Positions 1 to 10,768 of a DNA stretch of 64,000 bases are shown here, in pieces (the first letter of the stretch is position 1; each line of letters opens with the position of its first letter). The notes under the pieces are model-generated. The model saw only the letters and a program-made list of their open reading frames with translations, was not told the DNA's origin and searched no databases. The stretch comes from Gnetum montanum (lineage: Eukaryota; Streptophyta; Gnetopsida; Gnetales; Gnetaceae): positions 260,641 to 324,640 of the forward strand of contig MNCI01010832.1 in assembly GCA_015680685.1 (NCBI GenBank). The letters are read 5' to 3'. A program made the position numbers and the translations under genes.

Positions 1-1440
1 TGAAGTTGAAATAACAATGGGAGTAGGGGGATTTCTGGTTAATATACCTTGGAATGAAAGTTTCTTTTTATTTGGCTTACTAGCCAGTTCCTTCTCTTTC
101 TCCTTGTCTATGGTAGCTACCTTCTTTTGGACCCTTGTGAGGACTTTGAATGACGAAGTAGGAGTAGGGAGCAAGGAAAGTACTTGTGACTTAGTTGGAG
201 ATGAAGGAATATATGGTAGACACATAGTGTAGGATAAGATAGGAGGATAATGAACATGATGAGTAGGTGTGGGGACTCTATCCCTTGGAGGAGAGGAAGG
301 ATAAGAGAAAGTAGGCTGAGATGATGTAGGAACTTCATCACAGTGAGAAGTCATATCAATGACTAATAGAGTCCTTCATATGTTTTGGGAAGGAGAAGAA
401 TTGACATAATTTCAAGGGAGATTAATTATAAGAGGATTCTTAGATCTTTATGGGATAAAGTGAGAGGATGAGGAAGACTAGTAGTAGGAGGAATCCATTT
501 GGATAACTGAGAGAGCTTGTGGACACCTTCCTTTGGGATGCTAGTGAAAGGTTGTAATTCTCCTTGAATGGAAATTGAGAGGATCTTGATAAATTTACAT
601 GTTTTTGTTATTGGATTAGATGGGAGTATTGAACATGACTGCTCCTTTTTCTACCAATGTCTAAACATCATCTTTAGCAGCATTACAATCCTTCGTAGCA
701 TGGCCTGATGCCTTAGGATAATAGAAAAATGTATTGGGATTGTACCACTTATGAATAGGTGGATATCCTTCTATGCATTGGTAAGGATCAATGGTCAAGG
801 TTTGAAGCCTTTTGAATCAGGCTCTCATTTTTTCTAAAACTTGCTTAAGTGCTAGGTGTCCATCCTTCAACTGTGTGTTGTACAGTTGCATGTACGTCAT
901 TAGAAATTTGTGGTACTTAGATCGGTCTTTTTGTGATTTCATTGATTGCCCACCATTATTAAATGTACTTTGTCCATTACTGTTAGGCTTTGGATTGGAA
1001 CTTGCATTCCTATTCCCCTTATTGCTTCCATTGCTTGATGAAGGACTTGTTGCAATTTGGTTCACCAAAGCTACTATCTGACCAGAGTTTTGGATAGACT
1101 TATTTCTACTTACTACTTTGTTTACTTTGTTTTTGAAGTTGACCCAATTTGGATCATTGCATTGAATGACTACCTTCTTAATGTATTTAGTGGAGGTGAT
1201 TGTGTCATGGAGGCTAAGTGGCTTGCAGTCGACCAACTTACCTTTGATGTTGTTATTGATAGCTGCCTCAAAAATCTTTAGAAGTTGATCATCAAGAAGT
1301 TGATGTGAAAGCCCCTTGATCACTAAAATCCACCTAGAGATAAACTTACAAAATACCAACCTATTGGTGATTGTTTGGGACTACAAAAATTTTCCTTTAA
1401 TCTTGTTATTGGAATCACATGAAACGAAGATGCTCCTCCA
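1..1440 (-). pseudogene. Ty3/gypsy gag C-terminal part (element H, left-truncated)
   Basis: On the minus strand, an open stretch at 1,359-817 reads like the second half of a plant gypsy gag protein. It has a KFISRW motif, a DQLLKIFEAAINN segment and an Asn/Ser-rich linker (SSSNGSNKGNRNASSN). Downstream near 620-760 follows a degraded zinc-knuckle-like stretch with the order Tyr-Tyr, Gly-His, Cys (SGHATKDC), in which the first cysteines are lost. A Pro/Ser-rich segment continues to position 1 and off the window. No LTR was seen to its right. It resembles the gag family of element D but is a separate copy. The frame is interrupted, so it is a dead fragment. Assignment to gag is an inference from motif order. 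Confidence 0.6.
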
Positions 1441-2640
1441 AACTTGAGTTTAGTTTCTTGTTGGTCTATGAAAACACCAAGGTCTAGATACCTCCAAATA
1501 AACTCAATGGTAATAGAGCAAACTAAGCATAAATGTGTGTTTGCTATTATAAATGTTGAAATGATTGGGTTTGTGTATTACATTGTAACTAGCTATTATA
1601 ATAGAAATTCAACTAACCTTGTTGAATACTATGAGCCATTAAAGATTCCTATTTTGTCAAGTCACTTAGTCTATATAGTCTCTATAGTATGTTGCTTGAA
1701 ACAAATAAAATTTCACAAACATGCTTAAGCACAATTTTGTAGAAATTTACTCCTGGTTTTCCTTAGAGAGAAAGATTTGCAAGAAAAATAGAAATAGAGT
1801 GAGAGACTATAAATTTTAAAAGAGAAGAAGAGAGAAAGCAAATTTCTGTGAAATCTTAAACTTTTAAGTGAGATAAATTGAACATGAAGAAACACTTCGG
1901 AATAAAGTTATTCCATTTCAACCTAAAGTGTTACAAATTGTCCAAAATCTTTGAGCTCAATAAACAATTTCATATAAGACACTCCTATTAAACTTCCAAA
2001 ATGCTTTGTAAAAGACAAAATACAAGCTATTATTTGGATAGTTAATAGTTGTCAAGAATTGTAAAAAATAGAGCTATTAGAAAAGATTTAACAATTTCAA
2101 GATTGAACATCAAGGGAAAACTTTATAATTGAAGCTATTTCAAGCCAGCTCAAAATATCAAAGAGTTTCTAGACCGTCTAGACTCAACTAGGAAATTTCA
2201 TAAAGACATTGCTATTAAATTGCTTAAGATTCTTTTAATAGGACAACATAAGCTCTTACATGGTAATCAAATAGAAGTCTAGAATTGCATGAAAATAAAG
2301 CCATAAGAGCAATAAGAAAATCCCAAAATTAAATATCAAACATAGTACTATCTAAACTATTAGCAAGTAACTAAGACAAAATGAGAAGGAAAGAACTCAC
2401 CAGATTTTAACAAAGTAGCTGAATTCATGATGCAATTAGCAAGTCATCCTTATAAGTAATTCCGATGGGAGGTGGATGAGGATGTGGTGGTGAATTTCCC
2501 AATGGTGAGAATGAAAATTAAACTACCTGTTTATTTTCAATGAATCATCAGTGAAGATAATTGACATAATGAAAAAATAGTAAATAATAATTAAAAAATT
2601 TGGTAATGGGTTCCATTGTAATTAAACTAATAAATAAAAC
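1441..2640. other. No gene recognised
   Basis: AT-rich sequence upstream (in minus orientation) of the gag fragment. Only short frames occur. It could be untranslated sequence or LTR of element H, but I found no second copy within the window to define an LTR, and no primer-binding site. Confidence 0.4.
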
Positions 2641-3248
2641 ATGTTGGAGGTGGATGTACTAGCATGATGTGGCATGGTGGTGCAAGAGTTACATGGTGGG
2701 AATTATGTGAACCAGCGAAGGCTTTAAAAGGTTGTTGTGATCAACTAATGGAGATCATCAGACCTCCTAGGGACTAGCCAGGAAACCAGCAGGTAGTGGT
2801 TTTTTTCCCTTTTTTTTTGTGTTGCATCAAGCCTTTCCTTCCTTGGGCAATAATAGTAGGCAGCTTGGTCTTCCTTCTTCCAAATCAGTAGAGGGGAATC
2901 TGGGGCCAACCTCTCCTCTGTTTGTAGTAGTGGTGGTGGTAGATGACAATCAGCGTGAGTTGTAGGTGATAGTGGGGGGTGTGTGGATGCATCAGTAGCC
3001 AATAGAAGTTATCCGTGCATCAGTAGTTGTAGGCATGTGGTGGCATGATAGACATGCTCTCTCCCCACACTCCCCCTTTTTAGGTGATGGTAGTGTGTGG
3101 TGCTTGATGATGGCAGACAACATAATCGATAATGGATGGTCTCTCTCTCTGTCTCCTCTTCCCCCCTTTGCAGCGGTGCATCTCTCTCAGTAGCAGGTGA
3201 CTGTAGATAGTAGTAGGCATGCACTTCAAGTGGTAGATAGTGGGGGTC

Positions 3249-3281
<33 letters not shown>

Positions 3282-3610
3282 CACGTTTGCAGTAACTATG
3301 CCAGTAGTGGCAAGGTGGCAGCATGTTCTCGTAGTGGAAATGATCTCCCTCTCTCTTCTAGAGTTGCAGGCACATGATGGATGGCTACTGTGAGTAGAAT
3401 TTCTCTCCTCCCTTCCCTTTTCACATCACGACGGTGACACATTTTGATGGCATATGTGTAGCAGGCAGTTGGTGGACGATTAGAGTAGGTCTCTCTCTCT
3501 GTCTTTCACTATCTCTCTTTCTCCCTCTTTGGTGGTGGTAGGGGTTTTCTTGCTTGATAGTGAGCACTGTTAGTAACTACGGACCTTCAACAGCAGTGGG
3601 GGACCAAGGT
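2641..3610. repeat. CT-rich / GTGG-rich low-complexity block with CT microsatellite
   Basis: This stretch is strongly strand-asymmetric. One strand is full of CTCTCT runs and TGGTGG/GTAGTGG words. The longest pure CT run is near 3,255-3,281, with further CTCTCTCT stretches near 3,140, 3,490 and 3,510. Long minus-strand frames across it encode Arg-Glu repeats, which are the translation of the microsatellite. No protein signature is visible. Confidence 0.75.
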
Positions 3611-4877
3611 AAATTTAATTTTTTAGTCACCTATTGTATTTTCATGAAGTGTTGAATTTCAAGATAGCTGCTATTCAAATTCCCCAACTTTTCAGTTAAA
3701 TTTATTTTGTTTTAAAATGTCACATAGCCTTCTCCAGCTAAGACTATTCTTAGGTTTTTGTACCCATATAGGAGGCACCCTAGGCAATAGTCTTCTCAAA
3801 TGATTTTTTTCTGATGTTGGTGCATCCAAAATTTATGCATCCATAGTAATCTTCAATACTTCTTCCAAGTTCCCCCTCTTTTATTCTACCCTTGAAACTC
3901 TTTTTATATTGGCTTCTTGGTAGTTACAAAAATCATGAAAAATTACGGTTTGTTTCAAACATTATGGGGGTTTAGTTACAACTACCACAAGAAGTCATAA
4001 CTTCTATGGGAAATTACTACCACTATAGAAATACAAGCTATAGTAACCAAATGTCCCATTTTTATAAGATGTTGAAAAATTGCCCCATAAATGCCATGCT
4101 ATTTGTTGATGCCAACTCTCTCATGAGTACATGGAGCCATTCATTAATTAGTTTAACCACCTTAGGTCAAGTATAATACATTTATAAAGAGACAAGTTTG
4201 TGTTCTTCCATACTTATATCCATAACATATTTGTTTCAGCTGATAAAAACAAATAAAATAAAAGAATGTTATATCAACTTTGTTTACGAAGGTCAAAATA
4301 TGAGTGATATAAATTGAATCATCAAGATAACATTCATGCAAATTTATAGATATACACACACACACATATTAGGAAAGTTAACATAAACAATTGCTAGCTT
4401 GTTGATGGGAAGAATTTTTAAAAAAGGGTAAATCTTATGAGGTAGGAGTAACATTTTGAAGTGTGAGATTATAGAGGTGATACCAAAGTTGGAGTCATTG
4501 AGTTTTCTCATCCATTTAATTCATGCTATTTGTGCCTTATGCCATTCAACACTTATAAGGTCTCAAAATTAATTTTAAATAAAATTTTGAAACAATGAAG
4601 CTTTACATGCTTCATTGTTTCCTATTACAAAGGAAATATATGTATGCTTTTTTGTAACCTTTATAATTTTAAATAAAGGATGATGTTTTAAATAAAGGAT
4701 GATGCAAGTTAGAAGGGCCTAATTTCACATTACATAGAATTCAACGTGGCTTAGGATTGAAGATTATAGCATTTCATTTTATTTTGGTAATCGACTTAGA
4801 TCATTATATTTCTTCTTTCCGTTATATTTGCAAGGAGAATCTAAGTACGTAAAAGTGCATGAAATTTTCAGCAGCGT
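3611..4877. other. No gene recognised; AT-rich, with a 19-bp tandem duplication
   Basis: AT-rich DNA with stops in all frames. A 19-bp unit (TTTTAAATAAAGGATGATG) is duplicated head-to-tail at 4,667-4,685 and 4,686-4,704. A short CA run lies near 4,356. Nothing else is recognisable. Confidence 0.5.
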
Positions 4878-5900
4878 TTACCCAAGCAAAAACAACATTT
4901 TGCCTACCATTAATCTCCCAATATTTGCCATAAAATAGCACAGGGGATGGTGACAGGGAGCGTTATTGTCAGAAACTGCCCATTTACGGTGGTCATCCCT
5001 GCCACCTTTCCTCTGCATGTTTTCCGATGCAAACGTTACCTGCAATTTCCGTTTTCCTGCACAATTCAAACCGCACGATCCATTTATGGCTAATTTGCAA
5101 GTGATACATGAAAGAAACGGAAGTTGCAGAGATTCTGATCCCGTTCCTTTCTGCTTCATTCACAGCGAAATCCAATCCCTACAAAGATTTCTCATCATAA
5201 ATACCCAGCGAGACCTGCAAAGTTCTGGAGGAATTCCCATCATGGAATGCCCAAGTGCGTGCAACGTTCAAGCCATAAGCCGCTGCTTACTGAAATGCGG
5301 CAGAAACTTTAAATCTATCTGCCTCCAGCTGTTTATTTAAATACTTCAAAACCTCAAATTCCTTTGGAGGGTTGATTTTGATAACATTCATGCAGAGTTT
5401 TCCCACATCATTATTTTTGGATGATTTTCCAATTTTCAACCCCTCGGTAAGACGCTTCAACGGCATGAGCGACTTCATTTGTTTAACCTGTTTCGTAGAA
5501 TGAGGAGCAATACATCAAAGTACACAAGTGCAGCTTCCGTCAATGCAGATATTAGTTTAAACTGAGTATTATATTCCATTGTCATTAGAGGGCTTCCAAG
5601 TGTCAACAATGACATGTAATAGGTGAATTCCTAGTATCTGAACCGTAGCATATGATGTGTCAAAACCATTTTCCCCGAATTCAGCAAGCATTCTTCTTCC
5701 TGGAGGGTCATCAACAACCTTGGAAATAAGCCGGGTAATTAATCCTGACCTTGCTGCTCCAGTTAAAGCGTTAGCAACATTTCCTCACCATGAACCTTTA
5801 AAGATAAGCCTCCAGTCTTCTCCTCCGGCTGCGGAAATGCTGCAACGGTTGCTAGATAGTCTGGCTACAACAATACCACAACCGACCATGATGTGATGCT
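4878..5900 (-). other. Unassigned stretch with unusually open minus-strand frames
   Basis: GC content is higher here than in the flanks, and open stretches occur on both strands. Minus-strand frames include a Lys-rich segment at 5,478-5,287 (start MKSLMPLKRL) and a Gly/Arg-containing stretch near 5,890-5,620 (DPPGRRMLAEFGENG) with only one or two stops. It lies just downstream, in minus orientation, of the transporter pseudogene remnant at 6,060-6,159, but I could not match it to ABC transporter sequence. It may be a decayed host-gene segment with exons and introns, or simply high-complexity intergenic DNA. I do not recognise a family. Confidence 0.3.
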
Positions 5901-6059
5901 CCGGCAATGGCGAAAGCTCTTTAGCTTTTTAACGCTCATTTCAAATCTATGGCATGCATGCCATTTATTATGTGGCCATACCTTCAACAATGTTACGTAC
6001 GTGTCTACCGGACCAGCCAGCTTCTCTAGTGCTTCGGATGGGTAATGAATATTATTTAT

Positions 6060-6159
6060 TTAGGCGGCTACCATGTTTGCTTTCAAATGATCCTTGCTTA
6101 GATTTCCCCGCAAATCCTACCATGAAGTATTGTTCTCTTACTTGGGCTGTGTCACCAGG
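6060..6159 (-). pseudogene. ABCB-type transporter pseudogene, downstream fragment
   Basis: Immediately left of the element G LTR, the minus strand reads VREQYFMVGFAGKSK and, after a one-base frame change, HLKANMVAA. This fits the conserved plant ABCB (MDR/P-glycoprotein) sequence between transmembrane segments of the second membrane domain, usually of the form EQLFMKGFAGNLSKA..LKANMVA. It continues the reading of the fragment at 43,967-44,760, from which it is separated by the 37.8-kb nested insertion. Frameshifts and stops show it is dead. The match is from recognition of the family pattern, not a database search. Confidence 0.6.
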
Positions 6160-7416
6160 TGAATCGTAGTGGAAAATTTTTCACTGAGTGATAGTGCTAA
6201 GTGCCTGACTTAGCTAGCTACTTGCAACGATGTGCAGTGATGCTCAAGCACAGGAGGAACACACTTACATGAAAAAATCCCAACCATTACTCCCAAAGGT
6301 ATGATACAACAACATGTACAAGAGGTTCCCACCCAATGTGAGCAACACCTCTTGTACTTAGGCGTAGGCATTCTTGGCCTTGCCAGTACACTCTTGTAAT
6401 TGGAGCTATATCCTATAGCTCACAACAGTTGTTCTAGAGGTGCCCCAACACCTTTGATAGGCACGGGCATTCCTGACCTTGCCAGTACGCTCTCGTAATT
6501 GACGCTACATCCTGTAGCTTACAACAGTTGTTCCAGAGGTGCCCCTACAACTTTGATAGGCACAGACATTCTCGGCTTTGCCAGTATGCTCTCGTAACTG
6601 ACACTACATTCCAGTAGCTCTAGAGGTGCTCCAACACCTCGTGTGTTTATAGGTGTGCATGCATTCTTAGCCTGCTAGTACGCTCTTGTAACTGGCACGG
6701 TACATCCCATAGCTCTAAAGGTGTTCCAACACCTCGTGTTTATGGGCATGGGAATTCCCAGCCTTGATAGTACACTCCCGTAATTGGCGTGCTACATCTC
6801 GTAGCTCTAGAGGTGCTCCAACACCTCATGTTTATGGGTGTGGGCATTCCCGACTCTGCTAGTATGTTCTTGTAACTGGCGTTACATCATGTCGATCGTC
6901 TTCGTCGATCTCTCCCTGGAGGTGCTCCAACACCTGTTGGGTTTATAAGTGTGGGTGTACTCGGCCTTGCCAATACACTCCTGTGACTGACACTACAAAC
7001 CCATTACTCGCATATCCATTGTGGAGTATGCGCATAACCCATTGCTAGTTCTGTGTTCCATCTACTTCGTTCAACTGGCGATAGTAGATGTGCATGTGCT
7101 ACATCTAGATGCAGCCAGCTGTAGCTCCCCTTGCATGCATCCCACTTGGCTTCATCTGGTGGTAACAGATGTGGATGTGTTACATCTAGATGAATCTAGC
7201 TGTAGCCTCTCTACATGCATCCACTTGGTTGCATCTATTTTAGTAACTCCAGTTACCACACACACTTGCTATGCATGCCACCCAAGAGTGCACCCATGTG
7301 CTTTGCATTCATCTGTAGCCAACAGATGTCTTTCCACACTCCAAGTGTGGATCAATTATAGCTCATGCATGTCTGCACGTGAGCCTAGGATTGCGGCTGC
7401 TCTAGAGGTTGTGACA
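6160..7416 (-). repeat. Element G 3' LTR
   Basis: This 1,257-bp repeat matches 42,722-43,966 along its length. On the minus strand it begins TGTCACAACC and ends GATTCA, so it has TG...CA ends, and the TGTCAC start is common for plant gypsy LTRs. Internally it holds several diverged copies of a roughly 100-bp motif: 'cattcctggccttgccagtacgctc', then 'gctacatcctgtagct' and 'aggtgctccaacacct'. These give the LTR a quasi-tandem texture between about 6,350 and 6,990. The frame at 7,021-7,521 is chance coding across LTR sequence. Confidence 0.85.
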
Positions 7417-7430
7417 AATCCACCCCCACC
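7417..7430 (-). other. Element G polypurine tract
   Basis: On the minus strand GGTGGGGGTGGATT directly precedes the LTR start TGTCACAACC. This is the position and composition expected for the plus-strand primer of an LTR retrotransposon. Confidence 0.7.
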
Positions 7431-7609
7431 AGATGAGATCGACGTCCTCGTTAGAAGTCCCTCTAAGTATCACTGCCATAAGGTAATGTCACATACCCAT
7501 GTGGCGTCCTCTTCACTATAGCCCTTTCACTAGGCTAAGTAGTTGGTACACTGGTTCTTTTGACTAGCACCTTTGGTCCAATGGTTAAGAATCCTCTCAG
7601 CCATTCTTC

Positions 7610-8285
7610 AGAATTCCGTTTAACTCAGCGCATCCACTATCTAGTTCTCCTGCCTAGGCCGATAAACATAATCGACATCAAATTGGATCGCCCTGTGATC
7701 AGCAAACTTTTTTTGACTTAGCGCATCCGCTACTTGGTTCTCCTGCCTAGGTCGATTAACCCAATCAAAGTTGAATTCTGCAAGGTACTCCTGCACCTTG
7801 CCTATTTCTTTTGGAAGAGCACTAGTGCTCCATATGGTGCCTTCGAAGGTTGAAAGTAGCCAGCCTTCAACAGCTCATCCAAGTACTTCTGCAATTTCCT
7901 TTCGACTTAGTGCATCCACTACTTGGTTCTCTCACCCAGGTTGATAAACCCCATCGAAGTCGAATCTTGTAAGGTACTCCTGCACCATGTTTGCTTCGGG
8001 GAGAGCTTTTTCTAGGTTCTGCATACAGGGCCTTCAAAGGTTGAAGGTAGGCAACCTTCAACAGCTCATCCAACTACTTTTGCAGTTTTCTTTTGACTTA
8101 GCACATCTGCTACCTAGTTCTTCCACCCAGGTTGATTAACTCAATCGAAGTCAAATTCTACATGGTACTCCTACGCCTTGCCTATTTCAAGGAGAGAACT
8201 GGTTCTCCACATAGGGGCTTTAAAGGTCAAAGGTAGCTAGCATCCAATAGCTCCTGCAACTTAGGAAACTCCATTGGGGACAGAA
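7610..8285 (-). repeat. ~190-bp tandem units fusing RT start to RNase H end (element G)
   Basis: Three to four copies of one unit are arranged in tandem. The anchor word GACTTAG occurs at 7,715, 7,904 and 8,095, giving periods of 189 and 191 bp, with a partial copy near 7,620. On the minus strand each unit reads an RT N-terminal piece (LQKYLDELLKAGYFQPSKAPYG) followed directly by an RNase H C-terminal piece (EFNFDWVNRPRQENQVADAL). In a normal gypsy pol these lie hundreds of residues apart. The core RT, including the catalytic YxDD, and the integrase are absent. One unit is 63 codons long, so the period keeps the frame, although the copies now contain stops. Confidence 0.75.
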
Positions 8286-9015
8286 GATATGAAACACTCG
8301 CAGGTGCTCTCACCCCTAGTTCCAACTCTATCTGAATATGAAACACTTGCGGGTGACCTCACCCCTGGTTTTAGCCCTATCCGGTGGTCTACCTTCCTCT
8401 TAGGAGGTAAGACCTTATGCAACTAGAGTGGCATCACATTTGTAAATCTCGTTAGTAGATCCCCCACACAATTATGGGCTTCCACTATTTGGTTCTCCTT
8501 GATCTCTACCAAGGAACCCAACACAGTAACTTCATCCCTTTTTGCACCTGCATTTGTTTGAGCCACTGAATAAAACATCTGTTGAACCTCTTTATATGAG
8601 ATGAAGTGGGGTTGCCTTTCATCAACAATCAACATTCCCCCCAAGTGTGGTGCCATTAAAGATTTTGCCCTTAGCACTGGCTCTTGGAAACAGTTAAGCC
8701 AAGTTTCTCCACCAGCTATTAGAACACAAAGTTGTTCCAACATTGGCATCCCCTTCTGTCCGTTGAGGAAGACCCCTACGAACATCAGCTCGTTGGGTTG
8801 GCTTGACTTATGGCAAGCAAGGGTGTTCAACAACTATAACAAGCTACACCTCAGGTTACTACCATCTCCCTTAGATTCCTTTTGAAGTCTGAGGATTAAG
8901 AGCTTCTCTCTTGATGAATAGTCATGACCCTGATGTGGTCCGTCACAAATGAAGTAAACGAACAAGTCTTTCTTCACTTGGGAGGCTCCATCTTCCTTGG
9001 GTTTGGAGCAAGCCC
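8270..9015 (-). pseudogene. Element G gag C-terminus, protease-like region and RT start
   Basis: Reading leftward from 9,015, a zinc-knuckle-like FICDGPHQGHDYSSREKL segment (family pattern CxxCxxxxHxxxxC, partly lost) is followed by an open stretch at 8,833-8,423. This stretch holds a LMFVGVFLNGQ motif typical of the protease start, but the catalytic Asp-Thr/Ser-Gly triad is not preserved. Near 8,400-8,330 the motif LPPKRKVDHRIGLKPG marks the entry to reverse transcriptase in chromovirus-like elements. The gag part continues the reading interrupted at 41,975 by element A. This is non-functional. Confidence 0.7.
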
Positions 9016-9020
9016 TCTCC
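9016..9020. repeat. Target-site duplication of element A, left copy (TCTCC)
   Basis: TCTCC immediately precedes the 5' LTR of element A and is repeated exactly at 41,970-41,974, directly after its 3' LTR. Five base pairs is the usual Ty3/gypsy duplication. Confidence 0.9.
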
Positions 9021-10527
9021 TAAAACACCATAAAATTTTAGGACCCTCATGCTTCAACAGAGTCTTGGGATTTGGGCAAGGACTTCCACAAGTGCAGTGT
9101 CATGATGGTTTGGTAGGAAAGTATAGGCACTGAGGATAGACTATCCAGTCCAGCAAGTTTTCTATCTTCAGGGTTGATAGGCCCACTGGATTCTTCAACC
9201 TACCCAGCTAGATAATTGACCCAGCTAATAGTTTACCCAAAGACCATGCTAGGAGTTGTTGATAGTGTTCGGGATGAGCAAAATAGTTCAGCAAGTTTTC
9301 TAGTGAAGAAGTCTGCTACGCTATGCTACGCTATGCAGTGTAGCAAGCCTTGAAAGATAACTACTTAAGAACCCAAATGCAAATTAACAAAATGATTGCA
9401 AGACAAGTTAGGATTTAGCCAACACAAGGTGCTATGCTATGTAGTGTAGCACCGTGTAGTAGAGGTAGAGTAGAAAGGTCCATCTTGCCAAGTGATTACA
9501 ACAAGAAAATTGCACTTGGCAATGCTTTAGCCTCCAAAACTGATTGCACCACTTAGCCCTCAAGGCCTCGAGCAAAGTTTCTTGCTATAAAATGGTGGAT
9601 TGAATAAGGAAGCATGATACACTGGCTGCTACGCTGTGCTATGCTATATAGCATAGCACAGTATAGTAAGAATGCAAAAAATAACAGAAGTGTTCCAAAC
9701 ATGAATTCAGCAAGTTTGAAGGCTTCTCGGTATGAAGGACAAAAGTTGTGGTTGTTTGCCTAACCAAGCCTTAGACAAATACTCTTTGACTCCTATGCAA
9801 ATTTCTGTCAAGACCAGTGGCTACGCTATGCTACGCTATGTAACGTAGCACAGTGTAGCAAGCAATAGGACATGTGGCATCCAAACCACTTTTCTCTTCT
9901 GCTCCTGGCCCTATAAATACCCTAGCAAACAACGCTCAGGGGGTTGGGCTGGTTGGTTGGTTGGAAAAAAAGTTGGCTTTTTGATGCAGTTGGCTTTTAA
10001 GTTGGCTTTTAGAGAACATAGTTGGCATTTTGAGCATTCTGGTTACCTTTGAGTTCTCTGGTTGGCTCCAAACATCCCTTTGTGAGTCAAGCATTTTGGC
10101 ATCTTAGCAAATAGAGTAGCAAGCAAAAGACTTGTGACTATACTGTTTTGTGTAAGCTATGCATCTTTTGTGTTGCATGTTCTGTTGTACACCTTTTAGC
10201 AAAGCAAAAGATCAAACCCACGACCTTGGGGCAGTGCACTTTCTCACCCAAGTCTATTTTGCTTTTCGCTTACTATCATCATTGTTTTTGCATTATTTTC
10301 ACCTTTTTACATTTGTTGATCATCGGTTTACTTCATGTGTCTCACTTTCAAAACAAATGTTTACAAAAGGTTAAGGTGCACCGATTAAGTCCCTGTCTGA
10401 TCGACCAGACCGTTTAGGGCACCCCACTTCCGTTTCTTTCTAGCACGGCCCTCGCACGGATCTGGGGTTAAACTGTTTGCCCTGCAACCTCTTGGTGTTC
10501 CAACCATCGACATTTTCAATTGTTGCA
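9021..10527 (+). repeat. Element A 5' LTR
   Basis: It begins TAAAACACC (TGAAACACC in the other LTRs of the family) and ends TGTTGCA. At 1,507 bp it is about 350 bp shorter than its 3' partner because the stretch equivalent to 40,952-41,320 is missing near 9,862. It contains four GCTACGCTATGC-type palindromes and a TATA box at 9,912. Confidence 0.9.
9912..9919 (+). promoter_or_regulatory. TATA box in element A 5' LTR
   Basis: TATAAATA lies in a CCCTATAAATACCC context and is conserved at the same place in the other LTRs (41,372 and 34,087; TTATAAATG at 20,862). It is the likely promoter core for the genomic RNA. Confidence 0.7.
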
Positions 10528-10528
10528 A

Positions 10529-10552
10529 TTTTTTGGCACTAGGAGGGCCTTT
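10529..10552 (+). other. Primer-binding region of element A
   Basis: Directly after the LTR end, TTTTTTGGCACTAGGAGGGCC matches the equivalent position in B (TTTTTTGGTGCTAGAAGGAGGG) and, on the minus strand, in D. The TGG followed by a conserved tract fits a tRNA 3' end. I cannot name the tRNA with confidence. It is not the common initiator-Met site. Confidence 0.55.
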
Positions 10553-10768
10553 TTAGTGCCCTTTCTACGTCTTATGGGTAGTTTAGCATGCTCTTTGTAC
10601 CCCATCATGCACTAGTGTAAACGTGACATCCTTTTGTGGTTGTTTACGCATTGTGTGGTGCAGACTGGTCTCAACAACAGTTCCTTTGGAACCCAGCAGT
10701 ATAAGAAGCCTCCGATCGCTTATTGATCTCTGTGTTTCTTGTTTGCGATTGTCCTTAAATCACATAAA

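Noticed and set aside
3009-3284. Minus-strand frame with Arg-Glu repeats
   Set aside because: It is the translation of a CT microsatellite.
4966-5340. 124-codon plus-strand frame
   Set aside because: Opposite strand is equally open and no family pattern is seen; kept only as part of an unassigned region.
6155-6159. Target duplication for element G
   Set aside because: Left flank CCAGG and right flank GGCTA do not match; outer ends may have decayed or my LTR edges may be off by a few bases.
7021-7521. 166-codon plus-strand frame
   Set aside because: It lies across the element G LTR end; the equivalent stretch in the other LTR (43,577-43,978) differs in phase and ending, and no protein pattern is visible.
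9300-9860. Repeated palindromes considered as a CRISPR-like array
   Set aside because: Spacing is irregular, units are imperfect inverted repeats within LTRs, and the context is a plant nuclear genome.
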